This document shows, in pieces, positions 1 through 6,715 of a DNA stretch of 8,925 bases. The stretch covers positions 1 through 8,925 of the forward strand of contig JAUWJC010000140.1 in NCBI GenBank assembly GCA_030607895.1. The letters are read 5' to 3'. The stretch comes from Pirellulales bacterium. Its GTDB lineage: Bacteria; Planctomycetota; Planctomycetia; Pirellulales; Thermoguttaceae. A program made the position numbers and the translations under genes. The notes beneath the pieces are model-generated. The model saw only the letters and a list, made by a program, of their open reading frames with translations. It was not told the origin of the DNA and did no database searches. Position 1 is the stretch's first letter. Each line of letters begins with the position of its first letter.

Positions 1-52
1 GCCGGCGGGCTTGCCCGCCGCTGGTTCGTTCACGGCGGACAAGTCCGCCGGC
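1..52. repeat. Double GC-rich hairpin of GTCCGC/GCGGAC type
   Basis: Two perfect 8-bp palindromic hairpins lie close together. CGGCGGGC (3-10) pairs with GCCCGCCG (13-20) across a TT loop, and CGGCGGAC (33-40) pairs with GTCCGCCG (43-50) across an AA loop. The outer sequences 1-13 and 40-52 are also inverted copies of each other with one mismatch, so the whole stretch could fold as one long stem instead. No T-run follows, so an intrinsic terminator is unlikely. The shared GTCCG/CGGAC core resembles the hairpins at 7546-7659, which suggests a REP-like dispersed intergenic repeat. The window begins inside or at the edge of it. Confidence 0.6.
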
Positions 53-68
53 TAAACGGAACTCGTCT

Positions 69-127
69 GACAACTGAAAACTGACAACTTAATCCGAAAA
101 CCTCAATTCTTGACCGCGTTGAGTATA
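69..127 (+). repeat. 59-bp heptamer-headed element, left copy
   Basis: Three GANAACT heptamers (GACAACT 69-75, GAAAACT 76-82, GACAACT 83-89) are followed by 38 bp ending in TGACCGCGTTGAGTATA (111-127). The whole unit is repeated in inverted orientation at 8799-8857, with the same 38-bp distance between heptamers and end. By hand alignment 48 of 59 positions match, including an exact 17-bp end. Similarity stops sharply at 127. No gene starts directly after this copy. Confidence 0.7.
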
Positions 128-266
128 CGTAACAAGTTTCGAGGTTTCTCTGATTCGAGAAAAACTTACCGCAACGGTCGGCAATGTGGGGGGTTAGTTC
201 GCGGTCCAGTAGCTTTTCCAACGATCGCCGTAGGCAAGGCAGCACAACACGCCCACGGAAAACGGC
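128..266. other. Non-coding spacer, nothing recognised
   Basis: No convincing gene is seen. A small reading frame on the minus strand (30-245) runs through the repeats and has no family features. The only structure noted is a 6-bp hairpin, TTTCTC (145-150) with GAGAAA (157-162). Confidence 0.5.
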
Positions 267-295
267 TTGACTAGCCGCCCTGTTATACGTACAGT
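267..295 (+). promoter_or_regulatory. Predicted sigma70-type promoter of brnT, leaderless layout
   Basis: TTGACT (267-272, five of six consensus bases) and TACAGT (290-295, four of six) are separated by 17 bp. Only six bases lie between the -10 box and the ATG at 302, so transcription would begin at or next to the start codon. No Shine-Dalgarno sequence precedes that ATG, which fits a leaderless mRNA. The -10 match is modest and the call is inferred. Confidence 0.4.
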
Positions 296-298
296 ATA
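284..298. promoter_or_regulatory. Palindrome TATAC-N5-GTATA, possible BrnA operator
   Basis: TATAC (284-288) and GTATA (294-298) form a perfect 5-bp inverted repeat around GTACA, overlapping the predicted -10 box and ending four bases before the brnT start. Ribbon-helix-helix antitoxins of the BrnA type repress their own operon by binding promoter palindromes, so this is a natural operator candidate. No binding evidence is available from the sequence. Confidence 0.35.
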
Positions 299-301
299 CA
301 T

Positions 302-586
302 ATGAGTGATATCCGCTTCGAGTGGGACGAGAAGAAGAGTCGGGAGAACAAGCGAAAACACAAGGTCTCCTTCGAGGAAGCCCGGACGGTCTTTCTCGAT
401 GAGAACGCCATTCGCTACTTTGACCCCGATCATTCCGATGACGAAGACCGTTTTCTGATGCTTGGCATGAGCTTTACGCTTCGCGTCCTCGTCGTGTGCC
501 ATTGTTACCGTTCTGACGACTCGGTCATCCGAATCATATCAGCGCGTAAAGCAAACAAACGAGAACAAACAGCTTACTGGAGTTAA
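302..586 (+). CDS. brnT: BrnT family toxin (DUF497), type II toxin-antitoxin
   Basis: The 94-aa product is full length for BrnT, a small RNase-fold toxin (RelE-like) that cuts RNA and blocks translation until bound by BrnA. The N-terminus has the family signature FEWDEKK followed by SRENKRKHKVSFEEA (about residues 6-28). The middle has HSDDEDRFLMLGMS (44-57), and the C-terminal strand-helix is VIRIISARKANKRE (about 74-87). Start: the ATG at 302 gives the usual short lead into FEWDE. It has no Shine-Dalgarno but sits six bases after a predicted -10 box. The antitoxin gene begins three bases after the stop, giving the normal toxin-first brnTA order. Nothing looks broken, so the toxin is probably intact. 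Its activity is inferred from the family. Confidence 0.9.
   Translation: MSDIRFEWDEKKSRENKRKHKVSFEEARTVFLDENAIRYFDPDHSDDEDRFLMLGMSFTLRVLVVCHCYRSDDSVIRIISARKANKREQTAYWS
579..582 (+). promoter_or_regulatory. Ribosome binding site of brnA
   Basis: GGAG lies seven bases upstream of the ATG at 590, inside the last codons of brnT. Unlike brnT, the antitoxin therefore has its own Shine-Dalgarno. This could favour antitoxin over toxin synthesis from the shared message. Confidence 0.6.
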
Positions 587-589
587 GTC

Positions 590-808
590 ATGAGAAAGCA
601 TTACGATTTCGGGAAGATGAAGGGAAAGAAAAATCCGTATATCAAACAACTCAAACAGCCGATCACGATCCGGTTGGACAAGAGCACTGTTGCGTATTTC
701 AAGGCTTTGGCAACGGAGCTCGGCATGCCGTACCAGAATCTAATCAACCTCTATCTCAGAGATTGTGCCCTTCATCACAAGAAGCTCCAATTGAAGTGGG
801 CATCCTGA
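590..808 (+). CDS. brnA: BrnA/CopG-type ribbon-helix-helix antitoxin
   Basis: The 72-aa product is the expected partner of the BrnT toxin upstream. The basic N-terminus (YDFGKMKGKKNPY, residues 5-17) leads into a ribbon-helix-helix domain. PITIRLDKSTVAYFKAL (24-40) supplies the DNA-binding strand and first helix, and GMPYQNLINLYLRDCA (45-60) the second helix. Such proteins dimerise through the strand, bind operator palindromes and cover the toxin active site. The KMKGKKNPYIKQLKQ-ITIRL layout is that of the BrnA antitoxin family common beside DUF497 toxins. It is translated from GGAG at 579-582, three bases after the toxin stop, so the two genes are almost certainly one transcript. Repression through the 284-298 palindrome is inferred. 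Confidence 0.88.
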   Translation: MRKHYDFGKMKGKKNPYIKQLKQPITIRLDKSTVAYFKALATELGMPYQNLINLYLRDCALHHKKLQLKWAS

Positions 809-821
809 TCGGGCCGAACGT

Positions 822-845
822 ATTCCTGGGACACAATACTAATTT
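822..845 (-). repeat. RAYT-associated 24-bp end sequence, copy A
   Basis: Read on the minus strand this begins AAATTAGTATTG and continues GTGTCCCAGGAAT. It spans the stop codon of the transposase remnant and the bases just after it. A second copy, 22 of 24 identical, lies at 3948-3971 on the plus strand. It is probably a conserved 3' boundary of the transposase gene or its element. Confidence 0.55.
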
Positions 846-1027
846 TCATTGGTTCGGGAACGGCCGGGCTTTTGGGGGCGTAGCTTGCGGGCGAGGATTC
901 TATCGAGCTTGTCGATGAATGGCTCCCCACCGAGCGGGCGGCCCGCTGGCTGGTGACGACGAAGCAACTCCCGCTCCTTTTCGTCCGCCGGATCGGAAAG
1001 GAACTTCGCCCAATCGCGGATCATTCG
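839..1027 (-). pseudogene. C-terminal remnant of a REP-associated tyrosine transposase (RAYT)
   Basis: About 60 residues on the minus strand, ending at 839, match the C-terminal tail typical of REP-associated Y1 transposases. The pattern is DWAKFLSDPADEKE then LLRRHQPAGRPLGG, FIDKLDRILARKLRPQKPGR and a stop. The hallmarks are the GRPLGS-like motif, the following helix and the basic RPxKxGR end. RAYT enzymes use an HUH motif and one tyrosine to cut single-stranded DNA at REP hairpins. Both catalytic elements lie N-terminal to this tail and are missing: upstream sequence up to about 1250 stays open but no longer resembles the family. It is therefore a dead stump. It converges on brnA with a 30-bp gap. 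Family assignment comes from recalled motif patterns. Confidence 0.6.
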
Positions 1028-1250
1028 CTGCTGGCAACGAGCCCCCACAGCAGCGGATCGGCACGGCGTTACCCGTACGCCCTTCCGACGTGCCATTTCC
1101 CCGTTCTGCCCGCAACACGATGGTTGCCCGGCGTCGGCCCGGGTGTTATCCTGTAGCTGTTCCTTTGAGGCTGAGCCAACGTGGAATCCCTGCCACGGTT
1201 CCGTTGACTCCTCGCCTGTCAATATCCCCAGAGCAGGAGAAAAAGCCGTC
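1028..1250. other. Gene-free leader region before the HzsA-related gene
   Basis: Open frames occur on both strands because of high GC, but none has recognisable family features. Upstream of the next gene lies an inverted repeat, CGTGG (1180-1184) with CCACG (1193-1197) over an 8-nt loop, of unknown meaning. The plus-strand frame continues open upstream to an ATG at 1143, but that would add 36 residues before the signal peptide and is not supported. Confidence 0.4.
1124..1152 (+). promoter_or_regulatory. Weak candidate promoter of the HzsA-related gene
   Basis: TTGCCC (1124-1129) and TATCCT (1147-1152), four of six consensus bases each, are spaced by 17 bp. This would give a leader of roughly 90 bases before the ATG at 1251. 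Matches of this quality occur by chance, so it is a suggestion only. Confidence 0.25.
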
Positions 1251-3776
1251 ATGCGTGTTCCGCGTGAGCGTCACTGGTCGGCTCGAGCCGTGTCCGTTTG
1301 CTTGATGGCGATTATCACGGTGCGGGTTGGCCGGGCAGTCGCCGAGGAGGGCTCGCCGGCCGAGAAGCCCGCTTCCAGCGCAATCCTTCAAGCGGTGCTC
1401 GGCGGCCCGATGGCCGGTTGTGACGAAGTCATCTTCGCGCAACGGGTGTCGGGCCGCGACCATTGGTACGGCAACTTCGGCCACTACTGCGAGACGGAGT
1501 CGCCCTACAGCGACCGGGCGCTGATCAAGGAAGGCGACATGCGCTACGCCTTCGGCGACGGCGCGCGGCTGTGCCGGCTGAACCTGCGGACCGGCAAGCT
1601 GCGCGTGCTGCTGGACGATCCGCGGGGTGGTATCCGCGACCCGAACGTCCACTACGACGGCCAGAAAATCCTGTTCTCCTATCGCAAGAGCGGCACGAAA
1701 ACCTTCCACCTCTACGAAATCGACGTCGACGGCACCAACCTCCGGCAGCTCACCGGCGGGCCGGACAACGACATCGAGCCGATCTACACGCCGGCCGGCG
1801 GTATCGTGTTTTGCTCCAGCCGGTGCCATCGGTTCGTGCCGTGTTGGCGGACCCAGGTGGCCACTCTACACCGTTGCGACGCCGACGGCCGAAACATCCG
1901 CATGATGTCGAACAACGCCGAGCAGGAGAACACGCCCTGGATGCTGCCCGACGGGCGGATACTCTACATGCGCTGGGAATACGTCGACCGGTACATGCTG
2001 TTGTACCACCACCTGTGGACGAACAACCCGGACGGCACGGGCGTGATGGTCTTCTTCGGCAATCAGCACGCGGGGGGCGTCATGATCGACGCCAAGCCGA
2101 TTCCCGGCACGGACAAGGTGGTCGCTTCATTCTCACCCGGCCACGGCCGCACGGAACACGCCGGAATCGTCACGATCGTCGATCCGAGCCGCGGGCCGGA
2201 CGATATGTCGATGGCGCGCAAGATCGGCAAACGCTACTTCCGCGACCCGTACCCCTTGTCCGAAGAATACTTCCTCGTGGCCGACAAGGCGGGACTTCAC
2301 GTGCTGGCCTCCGACGGAACCACCGAAACCGTTTATCGGCCGAAGGAATCGGGCGGCCGCTGGGACTGCCACGAACCGCGGCCGTTGCGCCCCCGGCCCC
2401 GCGAGCCGGTCATCCCGTCCCGTTTCTCCCAGCGGCAGCCGACCGGTAGGCTGGTCCTGTCGGATGTCTACGAAGGCCGCAACATGGAGGGAGTTCGCCC
2501 CGGCGAAATCAAAAAGCTGCTCGTCCTGGAGCAACTCCCCCGCCCGGTAAACTTCTCCAACGGTCAGGAACCGCTCACGGTCGGCGGAACGTTCATGCTC
2601 GAGCGCATCCTCGGCACGGTACCGGTCGAAGAGGACGGCTCGGCCTACATGGAGGTGCCCGCGCTGCGCTCGCTGTTCTTCGTCGCCTTGGACGAGAACG
2701 ACCTGTCCGTCAAGCGCATGCAGAGCTTCGTGACCGTTCAGCCAGGCGAGACGACGTCGTGCGTCGGGTGCCACGAGCAGCGTGTCCGCGCCCCGCACGC
2801 AAGGCCGACGGCCACGCTGGCCGCCCTGCGCAGAGGCCCCAGTTCGCCGGCCGCCCCCAGCGACGTGCCCGACGTGCTGGACTTCCCCCGCGACATCCAA
2901 CCGATCCTCGACCAGCACTGCGTCCGGTGCCACAACCCCGACCGGCGCGACGGCCAGGTTGATCTGTCGGGTGATCGCACCCCTTACTTCACCACTTCCT
3001 ACTGGACGATGTTCAGCAACAGCCTGGTCGCCGACGGCCGCAACGGTACGGGAGACCGCGCGCCGCGGACGATCGGCTCTTCCGCCAGCCGCCTGATGAA
3101 GCTGATCGACGGCAGCCACCACGACGCGAGAGTTTCGGGGCAACAGCGCAAGACGATCCGGCTCTGGATTGAATCGGGCACCGTCTATCCGGGCACCTAC
3201 GGAGCCTTGGGAAGCGGTATCCACACGGTGCAATTTCCCGAGGCGACCATCAAGCGGCGTTGTGCCTCGTGCCACAAGGCGACCAAGCCGCCGTACCGCA
3301 ATCCGAAGAAGGGGGCGTTCTACTTCCAGTTCGGCCGGCGCGAACCACCGCAACCCCTGCTGACCGACGTTTACGACATCATCCTGATCCGGCACCTTGC
3401 CTACTTCCAGTTGGGTGAAGCACCGCTCTACCAGTCGCTGTGCAATCTCGACCGGCCGGAAAAATCGATGCTCGTGCGCGCCCCGCTCGGCACCAAGGCC
3501 GGCGGGCTGCAACGGTGCGGCAAGCCTGTCTTCGAGGACACGGCCGACCAGGACTACCGAGAAATCCTCGCGGCGATCAACGACGCCTCGAAGCGGCTGG
3601 CCAAACACAAACGCTTCGACATGCCCGGCTTCCGGCCGAACCGGTTCTACATCCGCGAGATGCAACGCTACGGCGTCCTGCCGAAGAACCTGCCCGACGA
3701 CACACCCGTTGACACCTACGCCGTGGAACGGGCCTACTGGGCGAAGTTCCAGCACGAGGTGCCCCAGCCGCGCTGA
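1251..3776 (+). CDS. HzsA-related exported multihaem c-type protein
   Basis: The 841-aa product starts with a signal peptide: basic residues 2-12, hydrophobic core about 13-27 and an AVA/EE cleavage site after residue 31. The ATG at 1251 was chosen because of this and AGGAGA at 1235-1240. Residues about 100-360 contain TolB/WD40-like propeller repeats such as LYEIDVDGTNLRQLTGG and HRCDADGRNIRMMS. A family-specific block follows (HEPRPLRPRPREPVIPSR, 374-391; LERILGTVPVEEDGSAYMEVP, 450-470). Haem-binding CXXCH motifs are at 504-508 (CVGCH), 557-561 (CVRCH) and 671-675 (CASCH). These features match the family named after the alpha subunit of anammox hydrazine synthase. It probably acts in the periplasm as a haem redox protein of unknown substrate. 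No hzsB or hzsC neighbour is present, so hydrazine synthesis is not implied. It converges on the PEP-CTERM gene. Confidence 0.85.
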   Translation: MRVPRERHWSARAVSVCLMAIITVRVGRAVAEEGSPAEKPASSAILQAVLGGPMAGCDEVIFAQRVSGRDHWYGNFGHYCETESPYSDRALIKEGDMRYAFGDGARLCRLNLRTGKLRVLLDDPRGGIRDPNVHYDGQKILFSYRKSGTKTFHLYEIDVDGTNLRQLTGGPDNDIEPIYTPAGGIVFCSSRCHRFVPCWRTQVATLHRCDADGRNIRMMSNNAEQENTPWMLPDGRILYMRWEYVDRYMLLYHHLWTNNPDGTGVMVFFGNQHAGGVMIDAKPIPGTDKVVASFSPGHGRTEHAGIVTIVDPSRGPDDMSMARKIGKRYFRDPYPLSEEYFLVADKAGLHVLASDGTTETVYRPKESGGRWDCHEPRPLRPRPREPVIPSRFSQRQPTGRLVLSDVYEGRNMEGVRPGEIKKLLVLEQLPRPVNFSNGQEPLTVGGTFMLERILGTVPVEEDGSAYMEVPALRSLFFVALDENDLSVKRMQSFVTVQPGETTSCVGCHEQRVRAPHARPTATLAALRRGPSSPAAPSDVPDVLDFPRDIQPILDQHCVRCHNPDRRDGQVDLSGDRTPYFTTSYWTMFSNSLVADGRNGTGDRAPRTIGSSASRLMKLIDGSHHDARVSGQQRKTIRLWIESGTVYPGTYGALGSGIHTVQFPEATIKRRCASCHKATKPPYRNPKKGAFYFQFGRREPPQPLLTDVYDIILIRHLAYFQLGEAPLYQSLCNLDRPEKSMLVRAPLGTKAGGLQRCGKPVFEDTADQDYREILAAINDASKRLAKHKRFDMPGFRPNRFYIREMQRYGVLPKNLPDDTPVDTYAVERAYWAKFQHEVPQPR

Positions 3777-4017
3777 GAACGTGTTTGGGAAATGGACTAT
3801 CAACCAGCCGAAAAACGAACCAGTCCCCAACTGGCCGTGTGACGACGACTGCCGCGTTGCGTGATATGGTGCGGGCACCCTGGCACCACCAATCTCGCCA
3901 GTCTTGCCATGCCCACATTATGCCGACAACCCGAAAGGCGTCAAGAGAAATCAGTATTGTGTCCCCGGAATTCCCGAATCTTCGCTCCGGCTCGTTGTGT
4001 GCGGCTATGCGAGCGGG
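3777..4017. other. Convergent intergenic region with repeat fragments
   Basis: These 241 bp separate two convergent genes. A hairpin, CCAGT (3820-3824) with ACTGG (3830-3834) over CCCCA, follows the HzsA-related stop, but no T-run follows, so a terminator is not supported. The words GGACTATCAA (3794-3803) and ACCAGTCCCCA (3819-3829) recur near bioB at 7549-7558 and 7721-7731. A 24-bp transposase-associated sequence sits at 3948-3971. No gene is seen. Confidence 0.5.
3948..3971 (+). repeat. RAYT-associated 24-bp end sequence, copy B
   Basis: AAATCAGTATTG followed by GTGTCCCCGGAAT matches copy A (822-845, minus strand) at 22 of 24 bases. In copy A the TAG in this sequence is the transposase stop codon, and here it is CAG. 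No other transposase sequence could be recognised next to it, so it may be a footprint of a lost or decayed element. Confidence 0.5.
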
Positions 4018-6243
4018 TCAGCGGCAGCGGCGTTTCCGCGAGCCGTAGAAGCCGATGCATGCCAGACCGAGGGCCCAAAGGACGAGGGTGGAGGGTTCGG
4101 GGATAATCGGCGGAGCGGAGATCGGTTCGCCGAGAATCAGCGTGTCCACGTACACTTCGGGATCGCCCAAGCCGCTCAGTATGAGCTTAAAGTCCGCTTC
4201 GTCGCCCTCCAGATAGCCGAAATAAGACACATCGAATAACCCGTCAAATTGCCCTACTTCTGTTGCCAGTGGGAGGGCAAAGGCCAGTTCACTCAGCAAC
4301 TCGTCGCCCAGATAGATGCCCAGCTTCCCCTCGGTCTTCGCGAGGTATTCAAAGTACACGGCAAGCAACGAGGGGAGTTCGATGATCGTCGAGATTCCCA
4401 CCCTGCTCCCGTCGGGACTGAACAGGCGAAGCATGTCCTCCGAGTTCGCCTCTGCAACCGTCTCGAAGGTTACTTCAGCCGCCGGGTCGTCTTGGATGAT
4501 ATCGTAGAGCAATCCGTCGGCAGGCGAGTCTCCAGATGGTGTCGTCATCTTGTCGAACAGCAAGCACGACTTTAGTCCGGAGAAGAATGCGGGCGGGCCC
4601 GCTGGATCGAATAGCGATGGCGGAATGCCGCGTGTCCGCGTAAACACGATGTTGCAACGTCCATCTGCATAGTGCCAGCCCTCCAAACCATCGAGGTCTC
4701 CGGGTCCGAAGAAATGAGAACCCTCCCAGCCGGGCGTGGACTTCCAAGCCGCCGTGGGCCACCACTCCGTGATGCCGTCGGCATCCAACCAGGTTGACTG
4801 ACCGAGACCATCCTCCCAATTGCTCGCTGGCTTCGTCACGCCGTCTGACCACGTATCACGGACGGCGAGCCACCGGCTGTCACCCCTGGCCAGAGCGTGT
4901 GCCGCATACGTCCCGTACGCTGCAACATGATGACCTCCGAAAACCTCCTGGTGATACCCAACCACAACGGGTGAATCGCTCATGTAGAGATCTAGGTCTC
5001 CGATGTCAATAAAGTGGAACCTGAGTCTTCCCTCCGCATCAGGGTTGATCGCCTCCAAGGTGCTGCGCCACTCTCTCAAGCCTACCTGGATATCACGCAG
5101 CGTTCGACTTCTGTCCCCTCCGGTGAAGAACGAATCGAGAAACTCGATCCTCCCCTCGGGTGTGCTCGGGCTCTCGCTGAGGTATGCCAGGTCCGGGTAG
5201 CGCGATGCCAGATAGTCCACCACCATGATGGTGGAGGTCGCCGTACAAGTCTTGGGATAAGGCTGCTTATAGTTGGGGAATTGGCCGGGAACGAAACGGG
5301 TAACTGCTGAGACCGGCTGAACCTCGGCCGTTCCCCTAACCGTTGCCGTCCCCGAACTGCTACCCGGCTGGGTCGACATGCCGCTTGCCCAACTCCCAAT
5401 CGCAAAATCGCCGAGTGCGGCAGAGACCTCGATAGAATATCCTGCTTGTGCAACACACCAAGTCTCCGACTCTTGCGGATCGCAACCTGGATATGTAGAC
5501 GCGCTGCCGACATAGTGGTAGGAGCGTGATCCGTACCTATCAACAAATGCGTGGCCGTAGACGCGCACGGTTGCACACGGCTGGGGACCGTATGGGTACC
5601 CACTTTGGGGTGCTAAATATCCTCTTGCGTCAACAGATGTAGTCAGTGCGACAGAGCACGGGTGTCGTATGCTATTTCCAGGCCCGCCCTGGATTCTAAA
5701 GATCGCCGGGTCATGGGTCTCTACATCGAAGTGGGTGTAGGCGTCCGCAGAGCTGTCGACGGTGTGGTAGAAGAGTGCGCCCGGTGGATAGCCGGGTAGA
5801 TGCGCAGGCTCGTAATACTCGTCGTGGTGACCCGACCTCGTGACGTGGTCAGTAGTCGTAAACTCAAATCCCGCAGCTTCAGAGGTTTCGTGCCAGGTGA
5901 TGGTGCTGTTTGCCTCTGCAAAAGCGTTGTTGGGGTAGTCAGTGTCAGAGACTTGGTTCACTCCCGACGCTGAGAAGCCAGGGAAATCTGTCAATATGAC
6001 GTCCTCAATATAAATACCGTCCGAGGAATGACTCACCTTCCAGGCCACGACCCCCCCTTCGTAGTACCACCAGGCCGAGCGATCCAAGGCAGCGTTTGTC
6101 ATGTGCCCCCCTATACGGAACCCGATCTTGGGATTCTGCTCTAGTTCTATGGTGAACGTTCCGTCGTTTGCGACGCCCGAGGTCGTCAGCACCATCAAGA
6201 GGAACGCCCAGACAAGAGATACTACAGAATTTCGCCCTAACAT
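4018..6243 (-). CDS. Secreted PEP-CTERM protein with C39-like cysteine peptidase core
   Basis: The 741-aa product starts at the ATG at 6243, seven bases after GGAGG. A GTG at 6276 in the same frame is rejected because that Shine-Dalgarno would fall inside the coding sequence. A signal peptide (hydrophobic 7-22, cleavage near SGVA/ND) opens the protein. Residues about 25-300 are an unrecognised, probably beta-rich region. Residues about 325-470 look like a C39-type papain fold: Q327, C333 in PKTCTATSTIMVVDYL, H438/H439 in GGHHVAAYGT and D463 in LAVRDTW. The Gln-to-Cys spacing of six fits an oxyanion-hole residue. Residues about 553-708 look like a beta-sandwich. The end is a PEP-CTERM sorting signal (IPEPS 714-718, membrane helix 720-733, basic tail SRKRRCR), processed by exosortase in such bacteria. 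Substrate is unknown. Base composition is visibly less GC-rich than in the HzsA-related gene. Confidence 0.8.
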   Translation of the reverse strand: MLGRNSVVSLVWAFLLMVLTTSGVANDGTFTIELEQNPKIGFRIGGHMTNAALDRSAWWYYEGGVVAWKVSHSSDGIYIEDVILTDFPGFSASGVNQVSDTDYPNNAFAEANSTITWHETSEAAGFEFTTTDHVTRSGHHDEYYEPAHLPGYPPGALFYHTVDSSADAYTHFDVETHDPAIFRIQGGPGNSIRHPCSVALTTSVDARGYLAPQSGYPYGPQPCATVRVYGHAFVDRYGSRSYHYVGSASTYPGCDPQESETWCVAQAGYSIEVSAALGDFAIGSWASGMSTQPGSSSGTATVRGTAEVQPVSAVTRFVPGQFPNYKQPYPKTCTATSTIMVVDYLASRYPDLAYLSESPSTPEGRIEFLDSFFTGGDRSRTLRDIQVGLREWRSTLEAINPDAEGRLRFHFIDIGDLDLYMSDSPVVVGYHQEVFGGHHVAAYGTYAAHALARGDSRWLAVRDTWSDGVTKPASNWEDGLGQSTWLDADGITEWWPTAAWKSTPGWEGSHFFGPGDLDGLEGWHYADGRCNIVFTRTRGIPPSLFDPAGPPAFFSGLKSCLLFDKMTTPSGDSPADGLLYDIIQDDPAAEVTFETVAEANSEDMLRLFSPDGSRVGISTIIELPSLLAVYFEYLAKTEGKLGIYLGDELLSELAFALPLATEVGQFDGLFDVSYFGYLEGDEADFKLILSGLGDPEVYVDTLILGEPISAPPIIPEPSTLVLWALGLACIGFYGSRKRRCR

Positions 6244-6276
6244 TGTCCACCCTCCTTCAACATGATAACCTTTCAC

Positions 6277-6613
6277 CGGTTTTCAGGGCTCTCGGGAACT
6301 TTCCGAAAAGGATTTCCCTGAACGCATTATCTCGATCGTAATCCAAAGCTTGGGGGGCACTCCGTACAGCCCTAATAGTTTTTAGAGTTTTCCGTACCAA
6401 CCCTTCTATTTGGCTCTTCCGGTTTTGGGTGCAAACTCCTGGAAAGCGGGCGAACCGGGACTACTCGGCGGGGACCGCCCCCGACGATGGTTTCCATTCT
6501 TGCATGGAGAAATCAGTCTGTCAAGGGGCCAAGAGCCCCTGAAAGCGGGAATTCTCGGCGGATTTGCCTCCTCCTCGGGTGCAGGAACGGGTTTGCGCGC
6601 CGCCGCTACTGAC
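6277..6613. other. Gene-free region with degenerate direct repeats
   Basis: No gene is supported. GAAAGCGGG and CTCGGCGG occur together twice, at 6442-6450/6464-6471 and 6541-6549/6554-6561. The first pair carries about ten extra bases between the two words. A 6-bp hairpin, AGGGGC (6524-6529) with GCCCCT (6535-6540), and a 5-bp hairpin at 6467-6479 lie among them without T-runs. The promoter of the PEP-CTERM gene should be near the left end (about 6250-6350), but no clear sigma70 or sigma54 site is seen there. Confidence 0.45.
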
Positions 6614-6697
6614 TCATCTCAAGACGAAATCGCCAAGGGCCGTTTTTGTCCCCAGCGGCAGCACTCTTGTTACGGTCTTCTTGTAGACGGTCCCCAT
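6614..6697 (-). pseudogene. N-terminal stump of a planctomycete-type tyrosine integrase
   Basis: A 27-codon frame begins MGTVYKKTVTRVLP and then diverges, reaching TGA at 6614. The opening resembles the conserved start of planctomycete site-specific integrases, which begin with an M-x-x-V-(Y/F)-K-K-T-x-T-(K/R)-P-(L/I)-P pattern. Only the first dozen or so residues match. The SAM-like and catalytic R-H-R-Y domains are absent, so nothing functional remains. It lies just after the DUF2283 stop on the same strand. The assignment rests on a short recalled pattern and may be coincidence. Confidence 0.35.
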
Positions 6698-6715
6698 CGT
6701 TGACTTCACCGTTAA

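Noticed and set aside
30..245. 71-codon minus-strand frame at the left end
   Set aside because: It crosses the heptamer repeat and the hairpins, and its product has no recognisable features.
194..502. 102-codon minus-strand frame opposite brnT
   Set aside because: It is antisense to a well-supported toxin gene and has no family signature.
820..846. Terminator after brnA (GTATT/AATAC stem followed by TAATTTT)
   Set aside because: The stem is only 5 bp, AT-rich and has a 10-nt loop; the T-rich stretch is explained by the transposase stop region.
1143..1250. Upstream ATG extending the HzsA-related protein by 36 residues
   Set aside because: The extension precedes a good signal peptide, has no ribosome site, and overlaps the likely promoter and leader.
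1251..3776. True anammox hydrazine synthase alpha subunit
   Set aside because: There are no hzsB/hzsC or other anammox genes nearby, and solo HzsA-related proteins are common in non-anammox planctomycetes.
2133..3878. Long minus-strand open frame of 581 codons opposite the HzsA-related gene
   Set aside because: It is antisense to a gene with clear domains and haem motifs, its translation lacks family features, and GC-rich codon use explains the lack of stops.
6244..6276. GTG start giving an 11-residue longer PEP-CTERM protein
   Set aside because: GGAGG seven bases before the ATG at 6243 would lie inside the coding region, and the signal peptide begins properly at that ATG.
6524..6540. Intrinsic terminator
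   Set aside because: The 6-bp hairpin has no following T-run and no gene ends next to it.
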